Assembly (NCBI RefSeq): GCF_009833125.1
Contig: NZ_QRCC01000018.1
Coordinates: 1 to 46,355 of the forward strand
DNA: 46,355 nucleotides
Reading direction: 5' to 3'
Origin: Nitrosomonas sp. HPC101
Lineage (GTDB): Bacteria > Pseudomonadota > Gammaproteobacteria > Burkholderiales > Nitrosomonadaceae
The notes under the pieces were generated by a model, which ran no database searches, was not told where the DNA came from, and saw only the letters and a program-made list of their open reading frames with translations. Of the stretch, positions 1 to 8,508 are shown piece by piece (within the stretch, counting starts at the first letter, position 1; every line of letters starts with the position of its first letter). The position numbers and the translations under genes are program-made.

Positions 1-728
1 CACCACAGCCACAGCCACAGCCACAGCCACAGCCACAGCCACAGCCACAGCCACAGCCACAGCCACAGCCACAGCCACAGCTGAAGTCCCAACCTCAGCC
101 AGCGATCAAGGTTGCACCTCCGCCCGTGCGTAAACCTGATATAGCCCTCAAGGATAAAACGGAAAAACCGCAGCCTAAAGAGGAAGTGAAGAAACCGGAG
201 CCGGTAAAAAAGGAAGTACCGAAAGAGGAGTCTGCTAAAAAGCCGGTGGAAAAACCTGAACCGATGGAAGCAGTAAAGAAAGCGGAACCAATCAAGAAAG
301 AAACACCCAAGGCTGAACCTGTTAAAAAAATAGAGCAAAAAGCCGAGAAAAAGGATGACACCCGGCAGCAGATCGAAGCGCAAAAGCGGGCACAGCAGCG
401 TGAACAGGAGAGGGTTGCAGCAGAGGCAGCCCAAGCCAAAGCAGTGGGTGAAATTGAAAAATATAAAGCTATGATTCAGGCTAAGATTCGGAGCCGTATT
501 ATCATGCCACCGGATCTTCCGGGAAACCCTGCTGTGGAATTTACTGTAACCCTGTTACCAGGAGGCGATGTCCTGACAGTGACTTTGCGCAAATCAAGTG
601 GTTACGCTGCGTTTGATGATGCGGTGGAAAGAGCGATTTATCTGGCCAAGCCCTTGCCTTTACCCCCGGATCCTGGATTGTTTAATGCATTTCGTAATTT
701 AAATCTTACCGTTTACTATCGTGAGTAG
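1..728 (+). CDS. tolA: TolA, 3' part (5' end outside window)
   Basis: The reading frame is open from the first full codon (base 3) to TAG at 726-728, so the gene begins upstream of the window. TolA spans the periplasm, linking the TolQR motor in the inner membrane to Pal and TolB at the outer membrane. Visible parts, in order: a Pro-Gln dipeptide tract coded by bases 3-80; a long Lys/Glu/Pro/Val-rich low-complexity segment with repeated KK-x-EPVKK-type units; an Ala/Glu/Gln helical stretch; and a compact C-terminal domain beginning near YKAMIQAKI and ending in LNLTVYYRE. The last matches the TolA/TonB-like C-terminal fold. tolB follows 38 bases after the stop, as in typical tol operons. The N-terminal membrane segment is not in view. 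Confidence 0.9.
   Translation, partial: PQPQPQPQPQPQPQPQPQPQPQPQPQLKSQPQPAIKVAPPPVRKPDIALKDKTEKPQPKEEVKKPEPVKKEVPKEESAKKPVEKPEPMEAVKKAEPIKKETPKAEPVKKIEQKAEKKDDTRQQIEAQKRAQQREQERVAAEAAQAKAVGEIEKYKAMIQAKIRSRIIMPPDLPGNPAVEFTVTLLPGGDVLTVTLRKSSGYAAFDDAVERAIYLAKPLPLPPDPGLFNAFRNLNLTVYYRE
3..80 (+). repeat. Perfect hexanucleotide tandem repeat (CCACAG) x13 in tolA
   Basis: Thirteen uninterrupted CCACAG units. In the tolA frame each unit encodes Pro-Gln, giving (PQ)13. The unit is six bases, so gain or loss of units would keep the frame and change only the length of the TolA periplasmic stalk. The array may extend further upstream, because the window begins inside it. Confidence 0.95.
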
Positions 729-766
729 TTTTTGACTTACCTCTACAACATGGCGTGGTGATTCGT

Positions 767-2038
767 ATGCGTAATTTTTTGTATTACACCAGTGTGTTTC
801 TCTTGTTATGGATGAGCACATCGCTCCAAGCTGCTCTTGATATCGAGATCTTCGGTGGTGGAGCCAACAGGATTCCGGTTGCCGTAGCTCCGTTTAATGG
901 CGAAAGAGAACTTCCCCAAAATATTTCAGAAATTGTATCAGCCGATCTGGAACGCAGCGGGATATTCAAATTGGTTGACCCGCTGGGATTAACCTCACAA
1001 GAGCCGGTAAGTTATGTCGACTGGTTAGGGCGTGGTGCAAGCGCGCTGATTATCGGCAACACATCAACTTTGCCGGACGGGCGGGTGGATATCCAGTTTC
1101 GCTTGCTGGATGTTGCCAAACAGGTTCAACTGACCGGATTTAGTGGTACCGTCACGACCGGGCAGTTGCGTGCTTTTGCACATCGTATTGCGGATATTGT
1201 GTATGAGACATTGACAGGCGAACCCGGTGTATTTAGCACAAGAATTGCCTTTATCAGAAAACAAGGCAGCCAGTACGCATTACAGGTATCAGATTATGAT
1301 GGATTCAATGCCCGTTCACTGGTCGAATATACCGAGCCGATCATCTCTCCGGCCTGGTCGCCTGATGGCAGCAGAATTGCCTACACCTCCTTTGAAAAGA
1401 AAAAACCGGTGGTCTATGTGCAGGCACTGGCAACCCCTGAGCGTAAGGCAGTGGCAAATTTTAAGGGGAGTAACAGTGCTCCGGCCTGGTCGCCTGATGG
1501 CAGCAAATTGGCTGTGGTTCTGACATTGCATGGTGGATCTCAAATTTATCTGATGAATGCGGATGGCAGCGGATTGCAGCGGATTTCACAAAGCCCGGGG
1601 ATCGATACGGAACCCAGTTTTTCACCAGATGGAAAATGGCTGATATTTACTTCCGACAGAGGAGGAAGTGCACAGATATATCGTATGCCGTCATCTGCTG
1701 GTGCTGCTGAAAGATTAACCTTTGAAGGAGACTACAACGTTAGCCCACGTTATAGTCCGGATGGAAAACGATTTGTTTATGTCCACAGAAATGCCGGACG
1801 GTTCAGCATCGCTGTGCAAGATTTTTCAACTCGCCAGATGCAATTGTTAACGGATTCTGGCTTCAATGAATCTCCCAGTTTTTCCCCCAATAACCGTATG
1901 GTTCTATACACAACGGAAGTGAGCGGGCGTGGTATATTATCCATCGTTTCCAGTGATGGCCAGACAAGAAGTCGTTTTTCGCAGGAAGCGGGGGATATCC
2001 GGGAGGCAGTGTGGGGACCGTTACTGAAACAACGGTAA
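767..2038 (+). CDS. tolB: TolB, periplasmic beta-propeller of the Tol-Pal system
   Basis: TolB is a periplasmic protein that binds Pal and the TolA C-terminus and helps envelope constriction at division. The ATG at 767 gives MRNFLYY followed by a hydrophobic core and SLQA, a good Sec signal peptide. In-frame GTG codons at 755 and 758 are possible upstream starts, and no strong Shine-Dalgarno separates the options. After an N-terminal alpha/beta domain come at least five propeller blades carrying S-x-D-G-(S/K) motifs (WSPDGS, FSPDGK, YSPDGK, FSPNN). Total length of about 423 residues is normal for TolB. Two neighbouring blades share an exact 27-bp DNA repeat (1347-1373 and 1479-1505). It lies between tolA and pal as in most proteobacteria. 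Confidence 0.96.
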   Translation: MRNFLYYTSVFLLLWMSTSLQAALDIEIFGGGANRIPVAVAPFNGERELPQNISEIVSADLERSGIFKLVDPLGLTSQEPVSYVDWLGRGASALIIGNTSTLPDGRVDIQFRLLDVAKQVQLTGFSGTVTTGQLRAFAHRIADIVYETLTGEPGVFSTRIAFIRKQGSQYALQVSDYDGFNARSLVEYTEPIISPAWSPDGSRIAYTSFEKKKPVVYVQALATPERKAVANFKGSNSAPAWSPDGSKLAVVLTLHGGSQIYLMNADGSGLQRISQSPGIDTEPSFSPDGKWLIFTSDRGGSAQIYRMPSSAGAAERLTFEGDYNVSPRYSPDGKRFVYVHRNAGRFSIAVQDFSTRQMQLLTDSGFNESPSFSPNNRMVLYTTEVSGRGILSIVSSDGQTRSRFSQEAGDIREAVWGPLLKQR

Positions 2039-2091
2039 TATGGACAGGAATACTCACTGAATGTGAGCTAATTATTTATTTATGGTGAGAA

Positions 2092-2616
2092 ATGAAAAGA
2101 ATTTTTACAGTAGTGGCCGTTATTAGCCTGCTGTCCGCGTGCGCCAGCGATAATGCACAACAAACTTCTGATATTGAGGATCACTCGTATAACAGGGGAG
2201 GAGAAAGTGAAGGTATACGCGGCGGCACCGGATCGGATGGTTTTGGGATGAATCCCCTGCAGGATCCCAACAACATATTATCTCGCCGTAGCGTTTATTT
2301 TGACTTTGACAGCTATACGGTAAAGGGTGAGTATCGTGATCTGGTGCTTGCACACGCTGCTTATCTGCGTGACAACCTCAATGCACAGGTACTGTTGCAA
2401 GGTAATACTGACGAACGCGGTAGTCGGGAATATAACCTCGCGTTGGGGCAACGCCGGGCCAACAGTGTAAAAGATATTCTACTGCTATCCGGTGCCCGTG
2501 ATCAGCAGGTTGAAGCTGTTAGTCTGGGCGAAGAAAAACCACGTGTGCTAGGGAGTGACGAGTCATCCTGGGCCGAGAACCGGCGTACTGATATTCTCTA
2601 TCAAGGAGAGTATTAA
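2092..2616 (+). CDS. pal: Pal, peptidoglycan-associated lipoprotein
   Basis: Pal anchors the outer membrane to peptidoglycan and is the target of TolB and TolA. The 174-residue product starts with a lipoprotein signal (MKRIFTVVAVISLLSAC; lipobox LSAC, Cys17), then a flexible polar linker rich in Gly and acidic residues, then an OmpA-like domain from about residue 65. Visible motifs are SVYFDFDSY, the peptidoglycan-binding GNTDERGSREYN, and LGQRRANSV. GGTGAGAA upstream of the ATG is a plausible ribosome site. The stop overlaps the start of cpoB by one base (TAATG), implying coupled translation. Confidence 0.97.
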   Translation: MKRIFTVVAVISLLSACASDNAQQTSDIEDHSYNRGGESEGIRGGTGSDGFGMNPLQDPNNILSRRSVYFDFDSYTVKGEYRDLVLAHAAYLRDNLNAQVLLQGNTDERGSREYNLALGQRRANSVKDILLLSGARDQQVEAVSLGEEKPRVLGSDESSWAENRRTDILYQGEY

Positions 2617-3437
2617 TGTTTCTGCGCGCTTTCCTGCCATTATTTTTGCTCCTGGGTTGTAACGTTGCGCAGGCTGCGCTGTTTGGTGATTCTGAAACAC
2701 GCGAGCAGCTGGAGGCGCTGCGCACAAAGGTACTGGAAATGGAAGCGCGCATGCAGCGCACGGAAGAAGTTTTTATGGGTCAGTCTTTGATCGAGTTACA
2801 TTCTCAGGCAGAAGCGCTCAAGGAGGAAATGGGAAAACTGCGGGGACAAATAGAGGTACTTGAGGAGGAGAGTCGGTCATTACGCAAGCAACAAAAGGAT
2901 TTTTACCTGGATCTTGACAACCGGCTGCGCCAGATTGAATCTGGTTCAGCGAGTGCTTCCGAGCCAGATTCCGGAATTTCTGTCCCGCCATCAGAACAAT
3001 CAGCCGCTGATATAAAAAATACCGCCTCTCCCAAAACGCCTGTGATCCTGCAATTGCCGGATACGGCACAGCGTAATCGCTATGATGCAGCGTACGTACT
3101 GTTTAAGGATGGTGATTATTCCGGAGCCATAACTAGTTTCGAGAATTTTCTATCTCAGCATCCCCAATCTGCTCTGGCACCGTCTGCTGCATATTGGATT
3201 GGAAACGCGTATTACGCGATGAGAAATTTTGACAAGGCAATCTTTGCACAGCAGCAACTAATTGAAACTTACCCTGACAGCCCTAAAATACCGGACGGGC
3301 TGCTCAATATGGCAAGCAGTCAGGTTGAAACCGGTCAGAAGGCTGCTGCCAGACAAACATTGGAAAATCTCATTGCAAACTACCCTGGTACCGAAGCAGC
3401 AGAAAAAGCCAGGCGCCGTCTGGGATCTCTCAAATAA
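2616..3437 (+). CDS. cpoB: CpoB (YbgF), Tol-Pal associated periplasmic TPR protein
   Basis: CpoB coordinates peptidoglycan synthesis with Tol-driven outer membrane constriction in E. coli; the same role here is inferred. The 273-residue product has a signal peptide ending near NVAQA. A heptad-rich coiled coil follows (about residues 25-110, many Leu/Glu/Gln), which in the family forms a trimer. Then comes a Ser/Pro linker and TPR repeats from about residue 150 (RYDAAYVLFKDGDYSGAI, SAAYWIGNAYYAM, DGLLNMASSQ). The start codon overlaps the pal stop and is preceded by AAGGAGAG, an unusually good ribosome site inside the end of pal. Confidence 0.94.
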   Translation: MFLRAFLPLFLLLGCNVAQAALFGDSETREQLEALRTKVLEMEARMQRTEEVFMGQSLIELHSQAEALKEEMGKLRGQIEVLEEESRSLRKQQKDFYLDLDNRLRQIESGSASASEPDSGISVPPSEQSAADIKNTASPKTPVILQLPDTAQRNRYDAAYVLFKDGDYSGAITSFENFLSQHPQSALAPSAAYWIGNAYYAMRNFDKAIFAQQQLIETYPDSPKIPDGLLNMASSQVETGQKAAARQTLENLIANYPGTEAAEKARRRLGSLK

Positions 3438-3538
3438 ATTCTGATCATAGATATCGCCAGATTCAGCGTAAGTTGTTTCATTCATTTTTAAATTCCTCCC
3501 GACAAACGAGGGGAATATTCCAATTCCGCTAGAATCCG

Positions 3539-4174
3539 ATGTTACGAGTTACGGAAATTTTCTACTCGCTTCAGGGGGAAACAAGCCGGATGGGGCTACC
3601 CACGGTATTTATCCGTCTGACTGGTTGCCCGCTACGCTGTGGATACTGTGATACCAGCTACGCATTCTCCGGTGGTGAGCGTATGGATATCAATGAAATC
3701 ATGCGCAAAGTAGCTTCATTTTCACCGCGCTATATCACTGTTACGGGAGGGGAACCGCTGGCCCAGGCGGACAGCCTGGTTCTGCTGGCAGCCCTGTGTG
3801 ATCACGGATATTCTGTTTCTCTTGAAACCAGTGGCGCACTGGATATTTCACAGGTGGATACGCGTGTATCCAGAATTCTGGATATTAAAACGCCCGGTTC
3901 TGGCGAAATGAAAAAAAATTACTGGAATAACCTTGATTGCCTGACTGCCCATGACGAAATAAAGTTCGTGTTATGCGACCGGGCCGATTACGATTGGGCA
4001 AAGCAAAAGCTTCAGGTGCTGAAGCTGGAGAATATTTGTCCGGTTTTATTCTCCCCGTCCTATAACCAGCTTGATCCCGCAGAACTGGCGGTCTGGATAT
4101 TGCAAGATCGATTGCCGGTTCGTTTGCAGTTCCAGTTACATAAACTACTCTGGGGAGAATGTGCCGGGCGATAA
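3539..4174 (+). CDS. queE: 7-carboxy-7-deazaguanine synthase (radical SAM)
   Basis: QueE converts 6-carboxy-tetrahydropterin to 7-carboxy-7-deazaguanine, a step of preQ0/queuosine synthesis. The 211-residue protein shows a radical-SAM cysteine cluster CX3CX2C (C30, C34, C37 in GCPLRCGYCDT) and the glycine-rich SAM motif TGGEPL at about 68-73. The N-terminal EIFYSLQGE is characteristic of the family. A 101-bp gap separates it from cpoB, and queC follows 21 bases after its stop, so the two que genes are probably co-transcribed. No clear Shine-Dalgarno precedes the ATG, but it fits the family N-terminus exactly. Confidence 0.95.
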   Translation: MLRVTEIFYSLQGETSRMGLPTVFIRLTGCPLRCGYCDTSYAFSGGERMDINEIMRKVASFSPRYITVTGGEPLAQADSLVLLAALCDHGYSVSLETSGALDISQVDTRVSRILDIKTPGSGEMKKNYWNNLDCLTAHDEIKFVLCDRADYDWAKQKLQVLKLENICPVLFSPSYNQLDPAELAVWILQDRLPVRLQFQLHKLLWGECAGR

Positions 4175-4195
4175 AACGGCAGCTGGGATCGGTTT

Positions 4196-4879
4196 ATGAA
4201 AAAAGCGGTCGTACTGTTATCAGGTGGTCTGGATTCCGCCACAACCCTTGCTATTGCCAGGGAAAGCGGATTTGCCTGTTATGCACTTAGTGTCGATTAT
4301 GGCCAGCGCCATGCTGCCGAGCTGATTGCTGCAATGCAAATTGGTCAATCCCTTCAGGTCTGTGATCATCAGTTTCTCACGCTGGATTTAACTGTTCTTG
4401 CCCGCTCTGCGCTGACCGATCCTGCTATTGCTGTCCCGATATATGCTGCTAGCCCGGGAATTCCGGTCACTTACGTTCCAGCCCGGAACACCATTATGTT
4501 GTCACTGGCACTGGCGTGGGCAGAAGTGCTGGGCGCCCAGGACATTTTTATCGGCGTGACTGCCGTTGATTATTCCGGGTATCCGGATTGCCGGCCAGAC
4601 TATATCAATGCTTTCGAGAAAATGGCGCAGCTGGCTACAAAAGCAGGAAGAGAAGGCAACCTTCTGAAAGTGCACACTCCTTTAATTGATCTGCCCAAGT
4701 GCGACATTATTCGTCGCGGCATCGCGCTCGGCATAGACTACAGCATAACTGTTTCCTGTTATCAGGCGGATGAAACCGGGTATGCCTGCGGCCAGTGCGA
4801 TGCTTGCCATATCCGCAGGGCTGGTTTTGCAGCAGCAAGTATTCCCGATCCGACACACTACCAGCATCAGGGAAAATAG
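4196..4879 (+). CDS. queC: 7-cyano-7-deazaguanine (preQ0) synthase
   Basis: QueC uses ATP and ammonia to turn the QueE product into preQ0. The protein has the PP-loop ATP motif SGGLDS (residues 9-14), the family segment [18 protein letters not shown], and four C-terminal cysteines (SCYQ...ACGQCDACH) that bind zinc in this family. Length of 227 is normal (E. coli about 231). The TAG stop sits inside a 27-bp tag (4872-4898) that recurs at 21308-21334, and decayed transposon DNA starts immediately after it. The last residue or two may therefore derive from the mobile DNA, but the catalytic and zinc parts are intact. Confidence 0.95.
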   Translation: MKKAVVLLSGGLDSATTLAIARESGFACYALSVDYGQRHAAELIAAMQIGQSLQVCDHQFLTLDLTVLARSALTDPAIAVPIYAASPGIPVTYVPARNTIMLSLALAWAEVLGAQDIFIGVTAVDYSGYPDCRPDYINAFEKMAQLATKAGREGNLLKVHTPLIDLPKCDIIRRGIALGIDYSITVSCYQADETGYACGQCDACHIRRAGFAAASIPDPTHYQHQGK

Positions 4880-4898
4880 GGGACAGACCACGATTTTC
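4872..4898 (+). repeat. 27-bp tag shared with 21308-21334
   Basis: The segment begins GAAAATAGGGGACAG and ends ATTTTC; its ends (GAAAAT/ATTTTC) are inverted repeats. A second copy at 21308-21334 matches at 23 of 27 positions. Both copies lie next to IS91-type transposase remnants. This copy contains the queC stop codon. Its nature is unknown; it could be an element end or a small dispersed repeat. Confidence 0.6.
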
Positions 4899-5388
4899 GC
4901 CCAATGAGCGCGCCGTTGCGGGTCAATGCTTTCAGGATACGCTGGATGGTCTGGTCAAGCAGTGTCTGCAGTTGTTCAGCAGTCGGTGTGCGTACGCCAT
5001 GGAACGCCGGTATGTCGCCCTGGATGTGATAGACGCCATCGAATACCAAACTAAAACGCTGAATCAGCGTAATCGGCAATGAAAGCACCCGTTGCCGCAG
5101 GGTACATTGGGAATAACGTGATCGACCAAGTGAGCAGCCGTCTGCGCCATGCGCAAAAACACCGCATTCAAGGAAGGCATCAAACTCGTCTCTGACAAAA
5201 TCGGGTGAACCCGATCCGATCTCAGCCTCAACTTGCGCAAAGAAGGTCTCCACGTGCTCTGGTACCAACTGGTATAGGATAGTCTTTTCCGGTCGGTGTC
5301 GTTCATGGTGAGTGTATTTCCCAGCATCCGTGTGGTGGGTGGATGCGTGTAGATTCTCTTGTGGGTTGTGATACGCAGCCGTCGACAT
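4880..5388 (-). pseudogene. IS91-family transposase remnant (N-terminal and middle pieces)
   Basis: Read on the minus strand, the segment carries RPEKTILYQLVPEHVETFFAQVE, then FVRDEFDAFLECGVFAHG. Both are typical of the start of IS91-type (Y2 HUH) rolling-circle transposases. A piece in another frame follows (AAHLVDHVIPNVP), and then, back in the first frame, VLSLPITLIQRF, LVFDGVYH and TAEQLQTLLDQTI. At least two frameshifts and internal deletions are needed to explain this. The cysteine cluster normally found after AHG (zinc-binding domain) is missing, as is the catalytic region. It is certainly non-functional. It shares orientation with three other IS91-type remnants in the window. Confidence 0.8.
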
Positions 5389-5675
5389 GATCTGCGAAGT
5401 TCGTTCTCAAAGTATCGACTTCTCGGGCCAGGCCTTGCGTTTGACATTCAGACCCTATTGTTTTAATACGTCACACCTTCCAGTCAGATTCAAAAACTTT
5501 ATTTTCTTAACCCATACATGGATGCCCACGTTATGACAAGCTTTCAGTAAATCCCAAGAATCGCGATTCACTCATGTCAAGGCAAGGAAATGTCCTGCCG
5601 CACAAGCGATCCGGCAAAATTAAGGCTATCGAAACTTTCACCTATGGGGTGTGGGTGATAAAAAGAGGAGCGGCA

Positions 5676-6107
5676 ATGAGGGTTTTGGCACAAAGGGTGC
5701 TTCCATTCAAGATAGAGGCAACGGACGAGACATTGACAACAAATGCAGGATTAGTGTTATTTGGCGAATTTGTCTATGGTCTGGGATTTAAGCGGTGGTT
5801 ACAGCAAGAAATGCCAAAAGCCTGGGAGCGGACCAGCTATGCAGCGGACCTATATAACTCCGCTGGTGCTTATGCTCAATAATGGTGGCAGGTCGCTGGA
5901 AGCTATGCGTACCCTCAAGAGCGACGCTGCATTATCCAATTTGCTAAAATTGGGTGTGCTGCCGAGCACAGATGCGGTGGGCGTGCTCCGCACAGGAGGC
6001 GCTGGTAAAGGACTGGCAGGTTTTTCCCGCATTAATCGGCGGATCGTGTGCCACACGGTTCGTCAATCCGGTATTACCGCCTATACCCTGGACAACGGCG
6101 CCTCGCG
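5676..6107 (+). pseudogene. IS1380-family transposase remnant
   Basis: AGAGGAG precedes an ATG at 5676. The translation VLPFKIEATDETLT...GLVLFGEFVYGLGF is the usual N-terminus of IS1380-type DDE transposases. Near 5840 the match continues one frame over (TYITPLVLMLNNGGRSLEAM, LGVLPSTDAVG, GLAGFSRINRR, GITAYTLDNGAS), so a one-base loss broke the frame. It stops about 150 residues in, just past the place where the first catalytic Asp (YTLDIDAT-like) is expected, and runs into the broken ackA at about 6107. The 5389-5675 stretch before it shows no gene; it probably includes the element's left end, whose terminus I could not place. Confidence 0.75.
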
Positions 6108-6339
6108 CACCGCGTGGATCGCCGCCATGGACTACGCGATGGCCCACGGCAAGCAGTGGTCCATGTTGAAAGCGTTCGTGTAGTCAGGTACCGGCGAGCC
6201 TGATGGCACCACTGACGACTTCGGCAACCGTGAAATCGCGCCCGGCCAGCCGCAAAATTTCCGTATCGTCCGTGCGAAATACCGAAAATTTTAGACTCGA
6301 TGAGCCCGCATTGATAACCAGAACAATACGACTGCTCAT
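6108..6339 (-). pseudogene. ackA: Acetate kinase fragment, truncated and with in-frame UGA
   Basis: ATG at 6339 (minus strand) overlaps the glgX stop as ATGA. The product begins MSSRIVLVINAGSSSLKFSVF, the diagnostic acetate kinase N-terminus and phosphate-binding motif. The frame reaches a TGA at 6184-6186 after 51 residues. The same frame then continues LHERFQHG...VGHRVVHGGD, the next conserved acetate kinase motif. That motif lies roughly 20 residues closer to the N-terminus than usual, implying an internal deletion after LRLAGR. All later motifs are gone, replaced by the IS1380 remnant. Intact AckA makes acetate and ATP from acetyl-phosphate, so this copy cannot be active. Confidence 0.82.
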
Positions 6340-8465
6340 GCGCGCGCCTCGAGTACGATCACGCTGCGCGGTGCAACGGGGTAGATTCCCGCCACGATCG
6401 GCTGTTGGTGCTCGCGCGTAAAAATATCAGCAGGAGAGGATTGAGCGGTGTCGAGCGTCCGATGCCAGCGCCGCCCGCGCATGAGCGGCAAAGGCGCTTC
6501 TACGGACTGATCCGACATATTCAGGATCACGTGCAGGTCCTCTTCGTCATCGCGCAAAGCAGCGATCGTATAAGCAAGTAGACGTGCCTGCAGATCGTGC
6601 CAGGGCGGCTCATTGAGGCGCGCCCCATGCCAGGCGATATCGGGTATATCCCGCCCGGGTAGCGGTACGCCAGTAAAGAATCGATCGCTGGTAAGGCTGG
6701 GATGGCGGCGGCGCAACGCGATCAGCTCACGGGTATAACGCAGCATACCGGCATTGCGCTCGCTGAACTGCCAGTCGAACCAGCTAAGCGCGTTGTTCTG
6801 GCAATAGGCGTTGTTGTTGCCGCGCTGTGTGCGCAGCACTTCGTCACCGGCAAGCAGCATGGGCACTCCGCGCGATAGCATCATGATGGCCAAAAGATTT
6901 TTCGCTTGCCGTAGACGTAATGCATTCACGGCAGCATCGTCGGTCTCGCCCTCAACACCGCAGTTCCAGCTCAGATTGTCGTTACTGCCATCGCGATTGT
7001 CTTCCCCATTAGCTTCATTATGCTTGACGTTGTAGCTCACCAGATCGTAGAGGGTGAAGCCGTCGTGACAGGTAATGAAGTTAATACTGCTAATCGGCTT
7101 GCGCTTATCGTCAGCGTAGAGATCGGCACTGCCGGTGATACGTGTCGCGACTTCACCAATGAGCCCGGGATCCCCGCGCACAAAGCGACGTATCACATCC
7201 CGGTAGCGGCCGTTCCATTCCGACCAGGCCATACCGGGAAAAGCACCGACTTGATACAATCCAGCTGCATCCCAGGCCTCGGCGATCATCGGTACTCGCG
7301 CGAGGATGTGCGAGGATACGATGACCCAGGGAAAAGGTGGGTTGGCGAGTGGTACGCCATTGTCACCACGCACGAAGACGCTGGCAAGATCGAAGCGAAA
7401 ACCGTCTACTCCGAGTACCTCCACCCAGTATTCCAGGCAATGTACGATGAATGCCGTTACCAATGGATGATTACAGTTCACGGTATTGCCGCAACCGGTA
7501 AAATCGAGGTAGCGGCGCCGGTCGCTAGCATCGAGGTGGTAAATAATATCGTTGGCGAGCCCGCGAAAATGAATTACTGGTCCGGCTTCGTCACCCTCCG
7601 CGGTGTGGTTGAAAACCACATCCAGCAGCACACGGATATCAGCCGCATGCAATGCATCGACCAAGTCGCGGAACTCCTGAGCGGAGTGCGCTGGATCGAT
7701 GCAATAGCCCGGATGCGGTGCCCAGAAACTGTGTGTACTGTAACCCCAATAATTATGCAGTCCACGCTCCGCCACACCGGGCGGCACATCCTGCGTGTCG
7801 AAGGCCATCACCGGCAATAGCTCGACATGCGTCACACCCAGTGCTTGCAGATAGGGAATCTTCTCCTTAAGTGCGGTGAAGCTGCCAGGATGTCTCACTG
7901 CCGCTGACGGATGGCGGGTGAAAGCGCCCACATGCAACTCATAGATCACCGCGCCTTCCAGGTTGACCTGCTTCCAGTGCGATGCAGATGTTGCTCGCGA
8001 GAGCGGCTCGGCGACGATGGCACGTAAGCGATTCGAGCGGCTGTCTTGCTCAGTGCAGGCGAGCCTGCGATTCCACAGCATATCGCTCACTATCTGCGCC
8101 CAGGGATCAAGCAGTTCTTTTTCAGGATAGAAACGCCGCCCGGTCGCGGCAGTATCGCCGACACCATCCATGCGCCAGGTGTAATAGGTTCCGACGGGCA
8201 AGTTCTCCACAAACACATGCCAGAAGAAAAAACTGCGGTTCTGTTCGGAATCAAGCGGGATGATCTGAAACGGCGCGAGACTGTCTGCACTGGCATACAG
8301 TAACAGATCGACCCGGCTCGCATGTTGACTGAAAATACAGAAGTTCACACCGTCCGCCTCGGCAGTGGCGCCAGGCGGAAACCGGGTTCCCGGCTGGATC
8401 GCATAAGGCGGCGGAATCTCGTGACCAGTTGCCGATATCAAATCAGTTTCGTCTGGGTTGCGCAC
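6336..8465 (-). CDS. glgX: Glycogen debranching enzyme GlgX (isoamylase type)
   Basis: GlgX hydrolyses alpha-1,6 branches of phosphorylase limit dextrin in the cytoplasm. The 709-residue protein has an N-terminal CBM48-like domain (PPGATAEADGVNFCIFSQHA). A GH13 barrel follows, with DVVFNHTAEGD, the nucleophile motif GFRFDLASV, the acid/base motif MIAEAWDAAG and the transition-state Asp in NFITCHDGFTLYDLVSYN. The start is GTG at 8465 with no obvious ribosome site; it lies 43 bp after the glgP stop, so an operon glgP-glgX-ackA' is likely. The 3' end overlaps the ackA fragment by four bases. Sequence and length look intact. Confidence 0.94.
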   Translation of the reverse strand: MRNPDETDLISATGHEIPPPYAIQPGTRFPPGATAEADGVNFCIFSQHASRVDLLLYASADSLAPFQIIPLDSEQNRSFFFWHVFVENLPVGTYYTWRMDGVGDTAATGRRFYPEKELLDPWAQIVSDMLWNRRLACTEQDSRSNRLRAIVAEPLSRATSASHWKQVNLEGAVIYELHVGAFTRHPSAAVRHPGSFTALKEKIPYLQALGVTHVELLPVMAFDTQDVPPGVAERGLHNYWGYSTHSFWAPHPGYCIDPAHSAQEFRDLVDALHAADIRVLLDVVFNHTAEGDEAGPVIHFRGLANDIIYHLDASDRRRYLDFTGCGNTVNCNHPLVTAFIVHCLEYWVEVLGVDGFRFDLASVFVRGDNGVPLANPPFPWVIVSSHILARVPMIAEAWDAAGLYQVGAFPGMAWSEWNGRYRDVIRRFVRGDPGLIGEVATRITGSADLYADDKRKPISSINFITCHDGFTLYDLVSYNVKHNEANGEDNRDGSNDNLSWNCGVEGETDDAAVNALRLRQAKNLLAIMMLSRGVPMLLAGDEVLRTQRGNNNAYCQNNALSWFDWQFSERNAGMLRYTRELIALRRRHPSLTSDRFFTGVPLPGRDIPDIAWHGARLNEPPWHDLQARLLAYTIAALRDDEEDLHVILNMSDQSVEAPLPLMRGRRWHRTLDTAQSSPADIFTREHQQPIVAGIYPVAPRSVIVLEARA

Positions 8466-8508
8466 GCTTTGAGATCTCGCTTGAGTTGGCGATGATATAC
8501 CATGCGCC

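Noticed and set aside
1..85. Short repeats at the window start as a possible CRISPR array
   Set aside because: The units are contiguous hexamers without spacers and are in frame with tolA.
7020..7820. 266-codon plus-strand frame inside glgX
   Set aside because: It is antisense to a complete glgX with all catalytic motifs, has no ribosome site and no recognisable domain.
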